A stretch of 64,000 bases of DNA from Callipepla californica brunnescens. Lineage: Eukaryota; Chordata; Aves; Galliformes; Odontophoridae. Position 1 is the stretch's first letter. Every line of letters begins with the position of its first letter. Where the stretch lies: the NCBI GenBank assembly GCA_023055505.1, contig JALIRH010000006.1:25641105-25705104 (forward strand), written 5' to 3'. This document shows, piece by piece, positions 52,440-63,100 of the stretch. Under the pieces are notes generated by a model. That model worked only from the letters and a program-made list of their open reading frames with translations. It was not told the origin of the DNA and searched no databases. The position numbers were made by a program, and so were the translations under genes.

Positions 52440-52977
52440 AGGGAACGCTCGTAGCTTGCTGCTTCGACTCCCGCAGCCCGGCCGGCGTCGGCAGGCGGGA
52501 GCAAGCCAGCACCAAGGACACTGCCTCAGCCTCCTCGCAGCCAGGCAGGGAGAGCAAGGGAAGGCTGAAGCCCGGGCGGCACGTGGGCCCATGCTGCGGG
52601 CTGCGGGGGAGAGCCCCGCCAGCTCCAGGCGCTCTCAGCCAGGCTGTCCCCGCGGGCACCGCCGTGTTTACACGGGGCGGCTGCCCGTCTCCACAGCCGA
52701 GTGCGGAGACAAAATTTACTGCCGCTATTCCGGGGAAAGAGCTCTGCTCTCGTGAGAGGAAACGAGGAAGAAAACAGGACGGCGAAGCAGCGGCGGCTGG
52801 CAAAGGCAGCGAGGGGCTCGTGCAGCGGTTCTGTCTGCCGGCGGTGTGGCAGCACCGCGTGCTTCTACCGTGTGGCAGAAGGCGGCCGTGTTCCCGCCGT
52901 GCCGAGCCCCCACCCGGCCCGGCTCGAGCCCCCGCCGCCCGCGGCGCTCCGCCGCCGTCCCCTCGCCTGACCTTCCC

Positions 52978-52988
52978 AACATGGCGGC
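52978..52988 (+). promoter_or_regulatory. YY1-type element AACATGGCGGC
   Basis: Exact match to the AANATGGCGGC core bound by YY1, which in many CpG-island promoters lies just downstream of the transcription start. It lies about 550 bp upstream of the AHR ATG, in the middle of the island. Its ATG is also the start of the upstream frame described next. Binding is inferred from the motif alone. Confidence 0.55.
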
Positions 52989-53532
52989 GCCGCCGCCCCC
53001 TCCTCCCTCGGCGCGGGCCTCCTCGGCGCGGGGCGGCGGCACTGTCAGGCTGCGGGGCGGGCCCGGCGGTGGCGGCAGCGGGAGGAGCGGGGCTGGGTTG
53101 GGTTGGGCAGGGCGGGGAGGCGAGGCCCGGCCGGGAGCGGCGCACGCTGACAGGCGCTCGACTGGCGGGCGGGCGAGGAGACGGCGGGGCCGGCCGGGAG
53201 TCAGCGTCGCCTCGGTGGGGAGACGCGGGGCTGAGCGGAGCTGCCGAGACCCGGCCGCCCCCACACCTGTGCCGCGCGGAGACGCCGTGCGGCGAGTGGG
53301 TGTCGCCGCCGCCGATCACCTGGGATCCCCGCCCCGCGCCGCCTCCGCCTCCCTCCGTCCTCGCCGGGCCAAGGGAGGCGCCGCCGCCGCCGCCGCCGCG
53401 AGTGCGCTGTTGCGGGCGGGCTGCAGGGCCGGGGCCCGCGGGCGAGGCAGGAGCTGCGGCGCCGCTGGGGCTTCGCCCTCTCCCGGCAGCCGGGGCGAGG
53501 CGGCCCCCGGCCCTGGAGCCGCGGCAGGATGA
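52981..53532 (+). other. Upstream open reading frame ending at the AHR start codon
   Basis: An ATG in a favourable context (A at -3, G at +4: AACATGG) opens a 183-codon frame. It is rich in Pro, Ala, Gly and Arg and begins MAAPPPPPPSARASSARGG. It is out of frame with AHR. Its TGA stop (53530..53532) overlaps the AHR ATG (53529..53531) as ATGA. If the transcript starts upstream of 52981, scanning ribosomes would meet this uORF first. Composition is what any GC-rich DNA would give, so a functional peptide is unlikely. The interest is in translational control. Confidence 0.35.
53378..53400 (+). repeat. (GCC)n trinucleotide repeat in the AHR 5' UTR or promoter
   Basis: About seven tandem CCG/GCC units lie 130-150 bp upstream of the AHR start codon, inside the CpG island. 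Trinucleotide GCC runs in 5' UTRs are potentially length-variable and structured. Confidence 0.9.
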
Positions 53533-53584
53533 ACCCCAATGTCACCTACGCCAGTCGTAAGCGGCGGAAACCTGTGCAGAAAAT
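53529..53584 (+). CDS. AHR: AHR coding exon 1 (aryl hydrocarbon receptor, N terminus)
   Basis: Starts at an ATG with A at -3 and encodes MNPNVTYASRKRRKPVQK plus the first two bases of codon 19. It ends at a consensus donor (AAAAT|GTAAGC). Joined to the exon at 59970 the split codon is ATA (Ile). The sequence matches the vertebrate AHR N terminus (NITYASRKRRKPVQKTVKP in human). RKRRK (residues 10-14) is the first half of the bipartite nuclear localisation signal next to the basic DNA-binding region. AHR is a ligand-activated bHLH-PAS transcription factor. It is held in the cytosol with HSP90, AIP and p23. On ligand binding it moves to the nucleus, pairs with ARNT and activates genes with GCGTG response elements such as CYP1A. 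The short first coding exon and phase-2 junction match AHR gene structure. Confidence 0.96.
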
Positions 53585-53990
53585 GTAAGCGGCTTCTCCG
53601 CGGGGCGGGGAGGGAGACGGAGCGAGACGGGGACGGGAGCGGCTTCCCTGCTCCCTCCGTCCCGCCCGGGCACCGCGGCGTGGGGCTGCCCCCGCCCTTC
53701 CCGGCGCCGGCTCGGCCGCGGAGTGCCGGTGCGGGGCCCGGCGGTGCGGGGCGGGCTGCGGGGCCGCCGCTCTCCTGTGCCTGCGGCTACTCCGGCTGTT
53801 TTTTGTTGTTTTTTTTTTTTAATTATTATTTTTTCTTGGATTTCTTATGAAAATAACGATAAACCGCCGTCCCCTCGCGGCTGGCGGGCGGAGCGCGGAG
53901 GTGGGAGCAGGGAGCGGCGGCTCGAGGCGGCTGACCTAGATCGGGAGGCACCTGAGGTGACAGCTCCCGGCGCTCAGGTGGCAGCGAGGC

Positions 53991-54041
53991 GGGGGGGGGT
54001 CCTCGCCCCCCGCCCTACATCGGGTGGTGGTGGTGGTGGTT
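53991..54041 (+). repeat. G9 tract and (GGT)n repeat in early intron 1
   Basis: A run of nine G residues (53991-53999) is followed some 25 bp later by six GGT-type units (about 54024-54041). The G-rich strand is the non-template strand of AHR, so G-quadruplex or R-loop formation is conceivable. This is inferred from composition only. Confidence 0.8.
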
Positions 54042-54450
54042 CTACTCTGAGGGACTGGGGGTGCAGGCAGCGCTGAACGCCTCATCTCGTGAGTGCGATT
54101 TTCAGGACGGAGGAGAAGTTTAAGCCACGCTTTCGACTAGTAGTATCGGTTGCAAGCAGTACTGGAGCTGAACTTCGGAGGTGCTGGCAAAATTACCTGT
54201 GATGCAAAGCTCCAAAAATCCCACTCTATTTCCGAGTGCTCTTGTAGAAGTACAGTAATTACCGAAACCCCCAAAGTATTAAAAAAGAGAATGACACATA
54301 CTTAATAAAATTCCAATGTAAATGATCTGTCCTCAGTTTTATAGCAGGTAACTGTGCCGTGAGGAGGGAAGTTAACTTGGGTGCTCGCTTCTGTACAGCT
54401 GGAGCTACGAGAATGAGTGCATGCACACAGCCAGGTTCTCAGTCTGCAGA

Positions 54451-54882
54451 TCAATGCAAAAAGTCTGAATGCGTCCTATTAGAAAAAGTTCTGTCTGCGA
54501 GAGAGTCATTACGAGAAGAGCAGTGTTTGCTTTTTTCTATTTTTTTCAATTGATCACTCATTTCTAAACAGTATTGCTGAAGCTGTGAATCAGCCTTCTC
54601 TATAGGTCTGGATTTTAGCAACGAAGTTAGCGTTGTCTCTTTGTGAAGTAGAAATGCATTGGTAGTATTCGTCAACTGTTGGTTGCTGAAGGCAAATAAT
54701 TCTTGTGATTGCATAAGGGTGAGCTGTTCTGCCTTTTTGGTCACATCGCTTAATGTCTGGCTGGCTATTATGTTCTTGGTCTTGATTAGAGGATGTGAAA
54801 CTTTCCTTTTTGTGCTACTGTTGTATCTATGTCGGTAATCTCTTTCCGTTATATATTTTCTTATGTGTGGTGGCTGCGCTTG
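54451..54882 (-). other. Unassigned minus-strand open frame in AHR intron 1
   Basis: A 143-codon stop-to-stop frame on the strand opposite to AHR. It has no leading ATG (a GTG lies at codon 47). Its predicted peptide is unusually protein-like for AT-rich intron DNA: rich in K, E, Q, S, T and L with helical, coiled-coil-like character (for example TLSDVTKKAEQLTLMQSQE and then LQQYCLEMSDQLKKIEKSK). I cannot assign it to a family. It may be an old processed-pseudogene fragment or an exon of an antisense or nested gene, or it may be chance. No splice sites or poly-A tail were confidently placed. Confidence 0.25.
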
Positions 54883-55961
54883 TCATATCAGTTGAACGTG
54901 ATGCCTATTTTTATTACTAATGGAAGCGGTCTATGTGGGATTTGTCCCTTTGGTACCTAAGGGACAGATAAATGTCTCTTCTTCACACAGAACTATTTGC
55001 ATTAACTTGCTCACTTGTAATTATAAGAGACTATTACATAAGGCATTGAGCCAGTCTTGTTGGAGTTACAAGGAATTATTCTAAATTTATCTTTCACATA
55101 TTGCTTTTTCTTCTCCTGGTGGTTGTGAGTCCTGGTTGCTTGTGCTGTTAGACCAACCTTACTTAGCACTGTGGGTGGTGAGATGGCTCCGATTTCTCAC
55201 ACAGCTAATTACAGAGCATTCATTGGGCTGAAAAGTAAGGGGAGAGGCCATCAGCTCCTGTAACCGGGGGGATGGAGGGGAGGGCGGTTTCAGTGCTGCT
55301 TCCTTGCCCTGTCGCTTTGGCGCTGCCGTGATTTGAGCCAGTTTGAAGTTGATATTTTGTGCCCGGAGTAGAATTCAGGGCTCTTCAAAGAGAATTTTTT
55401 AAACGGAAGAAGCGATGCGTTGCTGGGGGTAGCACGTTTTGTGAGGAGATGGCTTCTTTTTCATGTTTCATTTCTCCTAAATGTATCTGTGAAGGGAGCC
55501 TGGTCGTTGTTACCCTGTAACAGTGGGCAGCTGGTGTGTAGCAGTGGCAGAAGCTGCTCGTGGGTTAAAACAGGTGAACTACTACTTCCTGCTTCAGGTG
55601 CAATTAACTATAAGTCACGGCAGTCACTCAGAACCAATATAGGAAGCTTCCCCCTGCAGCCGCCCTGTCTTTATGTGCCATGTAAAGGGCTGGACTTGAC
55701 AGGGAATTGCCTGACAGTGTCAAGTACTGAAACGTGTTTTTCTGATCCAGTAGGGAGTTAACGTATCACAGCTGCAAAGAAAAAGCAATAATGGGAAAAC
55801 CTCAGCGGCAACTGTTCCTGCATTTCATCTTGTTATCTTGTCATCTGGAGGGGGAATAAAGCAACAGCCTAATACACAGCGTGCATTCCAGTAAAATGCA
55901 GCTTTCTCAGAACCTCGGAGCCTTCCGCAGATTTCCTCTCGCTGGTGGCGGAGCCGTGCGG

Positions 55962-55976
55962 GTCCCCCTGGTGGCC
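55962..55976 (-). promoter_or_regulatory. CTCF-like binding motif in AHR intron 1
   Basis: Read on the minus strand the sequence is GGCCACCAGGGGGAC. It matches the core of the vertebrate CTCF consensus (GGCCACCAGGGGGCGC) except near its 3' end. It sits in an isolated GC- and CpG-rich patch (about 55.90-56.0 kb) within an AT-rich intron, about 2.4 kb downstream of exon 1. Occupancy is inferred, not shown. Confidence 0.55.
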
Positions 55977-58900
55977 GCGCTGCATGACCCCGCGTGGGAT
56001 TTTTCTTTCATTGTTCTCTTTATCTTCTAAAAAATATGTCATTATTTTGGTTTTAAGGCCTTGCTTTCCTTTTCTCTGCTGGTCATTGAAATGCTGACTT
56101 TACATGCTGGTAGGATGAAATGCAGTGTTTTATTGAAATGAAGTTTACCAGACATAGATCCTAACACAGAGTGAAAGAAGTTATATAACTGCTGTTACAC
56201 CTTGCTGTCCTTATATTCCTATGCTTTTCTGCCTGCTAGCTCGCCCCTGCTGTGATTTGCTTTGTTTTTCTCTTTGTCAGTGTTTGGGTAGGAGCTGTTT
56301 TATGTAATGGAATGGATGTAATGGACAAGGAATGGGGTGGGGGGATCTAAATGTTTCATACTGCGCAGACACATGAAATGTAACAGCATGTTTCTTGAAA
56401 AAAGCAGACTAAATAAGAAATGATACACTTTTGTTCCATGTCAGCATAAATGTATTCATGATACTAAATATTCCAGAGAAAAACGTTTGGCTGGCTGATC
56501 CTTAATTAAGAGTACATATTAAGGCATAGTCATTCAGAAAGCAGTGCAAAGATACTTCTAACTTAACCAAAAAACACCAACAAAAACCCCGCAACTCTAT
56601 TTATTCTTTCAAGGCAAACAAACAAGAAGAGCCCAATGTTCAGAATGAAAGTCCGTTAGTAAAGAAAAATAATCATTAAAAGATTGTGTTGTTTAAAGCA
56701 CTGTCAGGCAGCTTGTTCTTGGGTTTGAAATGGATGCACTGAAACAGTTTTGTCATAGGTAGAATAAACTTATTAGATTAATTGAGAAATGGTACACTTG
56801 TTGGTGTACCTGTATGGTAAATGTAGAATGCTACTTGAAATTCCCTGCTTTTAAGGTTTCATTTTGTTTGGCTGATAGGTTTCTTTTTTTCTGACGTTTA
56901 TTTTACTTTTTGGTGGTGCTTCTTGCAGAAGTGTACAGTCTGGAAGGAATGTCTGCAGCAAATGAAGATGGTTAAATGCAGGTGCTATGGTCAGCAGCTA
57001 GGAACGTGTTTTTTTTCTTTCTGATCAGTCCTGGATCGTGATCTTAGGACATATTGAAGGGTGTTAAAACTTGAGCTTAAATGTTTTGCTCTTGCCTGAT
57101 ATTCTGGCTGTCCCTATCATTCTATCAGAGTCATCTGGACACTAAGCAACCTGAGTGACAGTGGCTCTGAAGGATGAACAGTTGCACAGCATCACAAGAG
57201 CAGCACGTAAGATTTTTAGTGAAAGCATCTTTCTTTGCTGCCTAAAACTTTGTTGTTGTCATTGTCTGCTGAAGGAACCACTGGAAAGTGCCTTTTGTCC
57301 TTCCGAGATAGGCTGACAAAAGCTTTTGATTAAAGGGATTGGTAGTCTGCATTGTATCTTGCTTCCAGAGGAATCAGCGGCTGGATGTTCATTAATGGTA
57401 AATTCAGTGTGGCAGATAAGAGTATTCAGAGGAGTATTCTGCAGTTAGAGTAAATTTGAGAGTTTTGGAGGGTGCCATCTATGTAGCACTTGCTCAGTGG
57501 TAACTGGTGAGTTTCGTGTACCTGACCTATGTTTAGTTGGGTAATCGACATAAGAATAACATGTTAGTGCACGCTGTATTGAAGATGAAATGAACAATAC
57601 AGCTGAAAAGGTTAAATCTGTCAGCTAGGTGACATGCATGTTCTTCCTTCTGCCCTTTTTTCTAAGCAATAAAGCCATTCTGATGAACTCCCAATTAGTT
57701 TTCTAACATAAGGATTTTCTTGTATGAACAAAATAAATCTGTGTTGTATATTCATTTTCTCAAAGAACTGCTTCAATTTCCTTTTAAAATACAGATTAGC
57801 CTATAAATACTGAAGCCTATTTTGGCCTTTTAATAATAAGATTCACATATTTGTGCACTTTTTAATAATGAAGTGTTATTAATATCAGTGAGGGCACACA
57901 TGGTAAGCATGTGCAATTGAAACTTCTATTTATTGTGTGTAGCAGACCTCTGAAAATAGTAGTCAGCTAATGTTGTCATAGCACATCTTTTAGAATGGTA
58001 GCACTAGAATTAGCAGTCCTTGCTTGTTTTGCAGCTGTTGGGTGATGAGGACTGTAGTTTATTTGAGAAACACTGAGTGCGTGGCAATCTCTGACTTTGA
58101 ATTCAGATTTCCTTTAAGTAAGGTAAAAGATGATGACCAGAAGGTCAGCTTAAAACCTGTTTTCTTCTTTAGTGTTTTTCTTTGTTGTTTTTTTTTTTCT
58201 TTTCCGTTTTTTTAATAATAAAAATACTCTTGACGTAGCATTTAATTTTACTTGAAGATAATTTTCTGCGGTGCTCCGAGGGCAGCCCTGAGCATCAAAG
58301 GTTTATGTGAGTGAATGGAAAATGATTCAAGTTATTACCTATTTCCCCTTCATTTCCATCCTTATTTCATTTGTCGCTGACAGTTCCATTTATATCATGG
58401 GTTTTTGTTGGGTCATAGTAGATAAAATTAGGGAAAATCAGTGTTTGGTTTGAAAGGAGAAAAGATGGTAGGATCTGTACTGAAAATACTGCCGACTTCA
58501 TGTTTGGAAATGTTCTGTGCTGCCTTTGAGAAATCCTTATGCTTTGGACTACTTAGAAGTAAAAACTTACATGAAAGTAATGCAAAAGCAATTAGATCTA
58601 ATGAGTAATTTGTCAAGGTAATTGCCCAGTTGTATGTAGTTTCAACATAACGTCAACTTGCTCATAGAAGTTTTAAGCAAAGGGGAGGACGGTTGTGAAA
58701 AAGAGGTCTGGTATTCAGTGCTGTCATTACAGATCTGTTACAGCTTGGGCTGCTTTCAAAGGGATGGTAGCTCTGCAAGGTGCATCACTTCTGAAATATT
58801 GTTCAGGCAAGATAGCCACTTGTATACACTAAACACAACTTAAATGTAACTAACAAAATCAATCAAGCTCAAGATCACTGAATGTCACCAGTAACATTTA

Positions 58901-59969
58901 AAGTTCCCTCCAATACTTCTGTGTGTTGAGCAGCCTTAAGTGTAGTCACAGGATGATACGTTCCAAACTTTAAGGAAATAAAAGCTGTATAACTATCACT
59001 GAATTTCTTGCCATTATCAAATCTAAACATGTTTTCATGGGGAGTTCTGCTTTTTGGAAACATAATATGTTAAATAGAGCAGCAGAACTCAAATATAACA
59101 GCAGCGTGGGAGAAAATTACTCTTTAGGTAGAAAACTGTGTGATAAATGTTCTAAAATCTGTTGTGACTTCTTTGGATAAGTTAATTGGTTCTAGTCTTG
59201 TAATGACTAAATATAATTCACGGGAGTAGAGGGTTTAGACCTGTTTTTAGACTGCTGCATATATGGTAGGGATGAGTATTTGAGAGCTCAGGAAAACAGC
59301 AAGTGTCCAAAAATTTACAATGCAATCCATAGCAGAAAGCTTTTTAAATTGTTGTTTGTAACATACAGAGGCATGCCTTTGTCATATTCATACTTCATTA
59401 GCTAAGAGTTGGTTTAGAGAATGAGTTCAGTGGTATTAGCAAGATAGATTTTTACATGCTGAGCTGTTATCTTTTCTTGTATGGTTCTGAGTGCCTTGTT
59501 GTCTAGCAAGTTACTGAACCTTTTGGTATTTGTAATTTACAATAACCTGTTACAAACCTTGTTGAAGACTTGAAGATGTCCGTGGAAAATTGTGATTTGA
59601 AGTAAAAACATTACTGAAGGTGTACTGTCAAATAATTTGTATAGAAATATTAATAAGTTATTTGTAATTTGAAAGAAATAGGCATTTGAGCGTAAGTGTA
59701 GGAAGGTTTTTGCAACCTTAGATGTAGCATTTGTAAATGTTCATTACGTGTTCAGACAGCCATGGTAGCTCTTACTGCTTCGTTTAACAGTGAGTGTGTT
59801 GGGGAGAAAAGTGAAATGATCTTAGATGAGTTCTACTTTTTTCCATGAGGAACATGGAAAAAACATTTTGCATGTTAAAGTTTAAAAGGTTGTTTGTAAT
59901 GTTAGACAAATGTTTGCTTCGTTTTGGGAAGTAACTTTTGTTTATTTTTTGTTTGCTTGTTTGCCACAG

Positions 59970-60157
59970 AGTAAAGCCATCTCCAGCTGAAGGAGTCAAA
60001 TCCAATCCATCCAAGAGGCACAGGGACCGTTTGAATGCGGAGTTGGATCGCTTGGCAAGCCTCCTGCCTTTCCCTCAAGATGTTATCGCCAAATTGGATA
60101 AGTTGTCTGTGCTTAGGCTCAGCGTCAGTTACTTGCGAGCCAAAAGTTTTTTTGATG
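59970..60157 (+). CDS. AHR: AHR coding exon 2 (bHLH domain)
   Basis: This 188-bp exon has a TTTGCCACAG acceptor and a GATG|GTAAGA donor, and encodes residues 19-82 (both terminal codons split). It contains the basic region [20 protein letters not shown] (residues 30-49); the SKRHRDR basic motif contacts the GCGTG half-site and also completes the bipartite NLS. Helix 1, a PFPQDV loop and helix 2 follow (residues about 40-80, ending [19 protein letters not shown]). Compared with human AHR as I recall it, there are only a few changes, such as Ser for Ile at 23, Ala for Thr at 42 and Ala for Asn at 59. Helix 2 and the basic residues look invariant, so this is AHR1-like rather than the more diverged AHR2 or AHRR paralogues. 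PAS-A, PAS-B (ligand pocket) and the transactivation domain lie in exons beyond the window. Total coding length seen is 81 codons plus one base. Confidence 0.97.
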
Positions 60158-63100
60158 GTAAGAGTTGACAATTTACTTGGTTAGAGACTGCCTGTAAAAT
60201 GCTGTTTATACCCCGGGTTGTTTTCAGCTATTTAAGTACTTAAAATCAATATTTTTTTCTGTATTTTAGTGGATATGTATGGATGTATACAGCATAACCG
60301 TATAAAGTAGGCTTTCCAGTTGCTTGAAAACCAAATGTGAATACTTATGTTTCACCTAAATCACCAGCCTTTGAGTTTTTCGTTTGGAAGCAATATTGCC
60401 CTTAATGAGTCTTCCAGTCCTTTTTCTTAAACTTTCATAGATAAGATTTATTCTTTCCCCTCTGAAAATAGCCTTTATAAAGCCATTATAGTTCAGTAAA
60501 TGTCATACCAGCTCCAATCAGCTGTATGTTTTGCTTAATGATGCATCAAGAAGACTTTATATTATATGCGATAATAACTAATGCCCCTTCCCATAGTTTA
60601 TTTTGAAGGTGACTTCTAAAAAAAAGTGGCAAAGTCTTTCCTGTGTTCAAGCCCTGATTAAAGCAGAGCACAAGGCATTAAAACGACAGCTAAGGTTCTC
60701 CAGTTGTGTGGGCAGTGTCTACTGACCGCAGCCTTAGATAGGGTAACACAGCAGTGCTGAGAGCAGTAATCAGGCCAGAAGTGCATGTCCTCTGCTGCCT
60801 CAGAGGTAGCAGAGGAGTGCTGCCCCTCTCCTTCGTTGTCTGAGCTGTTCTGTTGGGTAAAATGGGGTGGTTGGCTACGTTGGGTGCGTGCTGGCTTCTT
60901 TGACGGCAGGGTTGCACTAGTCCTTTTCTTTGCTGTAGTAAGACAGGGAGCTGATATTTAAATAATATTGTCCTTTTTGTATTCTGTAGTTTTATGATAC
61001 TGTACTAAAGGTGGAGTTACACTGATAGCTGTAGATACTAAGGAACCTTTTGTTTGTTTGTTTTTGAAAAAAATAACTTCTGCCCTTGTTGGTTAAAGAC
61101 TCCATGTTTCAGTGCTTTGGCAGTGACTCCATACCATGGATAGAAGGACTGAAGTAAGCTAACTTACCTACCATAGCTTCACTTTTTACTACAGGACTGC
61201 AAAACTCTTTTTCTAGTTTATTCCCACTAGTGGCTCCACTTTAGTCATATTTGTAAATTTATATCCAGTGTTTTATTTCTTGAAGAATACATGCAAGTGT
61301 CTTGACTTCTGGGCGCGTTCGGGATGGTTCTTAGTATGGGATCTTCACAAGGCTTGAGTTTTTCAAATACTTTGTGGCAGCAAATATCTTTATTTGAAAA
61401 AAATATCACTGGAAATAAGTGTTCTGTTGGCATATCAGTTTCATCCAAGTCTTGGTGAGATGTTATTTTGTGTTGACTGCAATAGAGCAAATTATTCATT
61501 TTGTTTGTGTTTTGTGAATTGAAAAGGAAGCTCCAATTTTGACAACACATTTTAATTTTTTAAAGAAAAGTTATGTATTCTGAAACGAATAGTTTGTAGG
61601 CTCTTTGCGGTACTTGGGGTGGATTGATAATCTCCACTCTCATGCAGTGGAAATGCTTAATTTTTGTTTTGTTGCATTCTGACAACTTGCACTTGAAGAT
61701 CCTGGAATAAAAGCTCTAATACTATAATTTCTGTCTAGGAAAATAATAATCATGGTACTAGCTTTGTGCTGTAAAAAAGCATGCAAAAACCTGGAATCAC
61801 ACTGTGTTAAACTTTATATCTGTTGCTTTTTTCTAATTTGAGCATTAAATCAGCTTTCAGACCTTTAAAGCAATGATGAGTTAGATGTGCGTTAGCAGCA
61901 GAGAAATTGTATATGCATCTCCAGTTGCAGTTTTAACTACTGTGGATGCAAAGTTGAAGCAAACTAAAACTGTGCTGTGACTCTTAACGTACTGTTCAGA
62001 TGGAGTCCACCTCATATAGATATATGCAGCTGCTATGAATATACTGGGCCACAGCTGTGCCATGCAGGTTATTTGTGTCGTAGTGAATCAAGTAGCAGAA
62101 TTTTAACTTGTCTCATAGGAAGCATAGAGTATTTTTCAAACAAATGTGTATGTGTATTAGGTTCATTGCAACACCTAATATAAAATAAACGGGTAAGTCT
62201 GAAAAGAAAAAAACAATTTTTATGTTGATTTTCTTGTTATGTAGTTCTAAATGTCTGGTACATGAAGCAAACTTATTTTATACTTTCAGATATAATAGCT
62301 TCTATGAAGTTATCTTGTCCTTTTTTTTTCTTGGAAAAAAGTTTCTTGCTACTTCTTTACAGATAAGATTACAAATTAGATCATTAATCAATATCAATCT
62401 GTAAGTGTTTAAAGGCTACCATTGATTAAAGATAAACATCAGGAAGCAATCTGAAACAATGACTAATTCACTATTGCAAATAGGAGGAAAATCTTTTTTC
62501 CTATTTTAAAGTACTTAAGTAGCACAAAATCTATTTCAGTTCAAATTGACCTTCCAGAGGAGGAGTATTTTAAAGTATGTAATTAACAACAACAATAAAA
62601 AACCCATCCACTTCCTAGGATAACTGGTTTCATGAGCTATCTGTACAGTGCTTCTCACAGAACTGGTTTTTGAAGGAATATTTTGTGCTATTAAAAATAA
62701 GTGAGGAGAGCCCTATAGGATAATTCTGATAAATGCATGAGTGGGCATTGATTGTCACCTTGAGTGCCCAATCTGAGCCAACAGGTTATTAACATAGCAT
62801 GCTGAAGTGAAGGGAAACGCTAAATGAATAACAGGATGCAAAGGGGGGGTGTGTGAATTCCTGCGGAAAGTAAAATATAAATGTGTAATCATATGATCTT
62901 GCTTGAAAGGAAACCCAAGTTTTTGCTGTAACAATAGATATTTTTTCAAAGAAAACACTTGCATTTTTCCAAGTTTAAATAATCCAGAGTGGATGTCTGT
63001 TTTGTTAAGGTGGAAGTTTGGGAGGAGATGAAAAAAGGAACTGTTTTATGAAAGACATCTCAAGAAATTGTGTCAATTTGAATAAATTCTTCACTTGGAT

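Larger units (their letters stand above)
52440..54080 (+). promoter_or_regulatory. AHR: CpG-island promoter of AHR
   Basis: GC content and CpG density rise sharply here and fall off after about 54.05 kb, enclosing AHR exon 1. Multiple Sp1-type GC boxes are visible (GGGGCGGG near 53054-53062, GGGCGGGG near 53109-53117, and others). No TATA box is apparent at a sensible distance from the start codon, which fits the TATA-less, Sp1-driven AHR promoters described in mammals. The transcription start cannot be fixed from sequence. The YY1-type element at 52978 and the length of mammalian AHR 5' UTRs (several hundred nt) make 52.9-53.0 kb plausible. GC richness opens long frames on both strands here, which should not be read as genes. 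Confidence 0.9.
53585..59969 (+). other. AHR: AHR intron 1 (about 6.4 kb)
   Basis: Begins GTAAGC and ends TTTTTTGTTTGCTTGTTTGCCACAG, a T-rich polypyrimidine tract with a consensus acceptor. The first ~450 bp still belong to the CpG island, followed by a (GGT)n run (about 54024-54041) and a G9 tract. The intron also holds a minus-strand open frame (54451-54882), a GC-rich patch with a strong CTCF-like motif (55962-55976) and otherwise AT-rich sequence. No CR1 copy was seen in it, unlike the upstream region. Confidence 0.93.

Noticed and set aside
52210..53319. Minus-strand frame of 369 codons across the AHR CpG island
   Set aside because: Stop-poor GC-rich DNA is open in several frames on both strands here. 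The product is low-complexity Pro/Ala/Arg/Ser with no domain, and it overlaps the promoter antisense.
52421..53560. Plus-strand frame of 379 codons overlapping AHR exon 1
   Set aside because: It reads exon 1 in the wrong frame and is compositionally driven. The correct AHR frame starts at 53529.
55420..55761. 113-codon plus-strand frame in AHR intron 1
   Set aside because: Weak composition, no homologous motif, and no acceptor/donor pair making it an alternative AHR exon.
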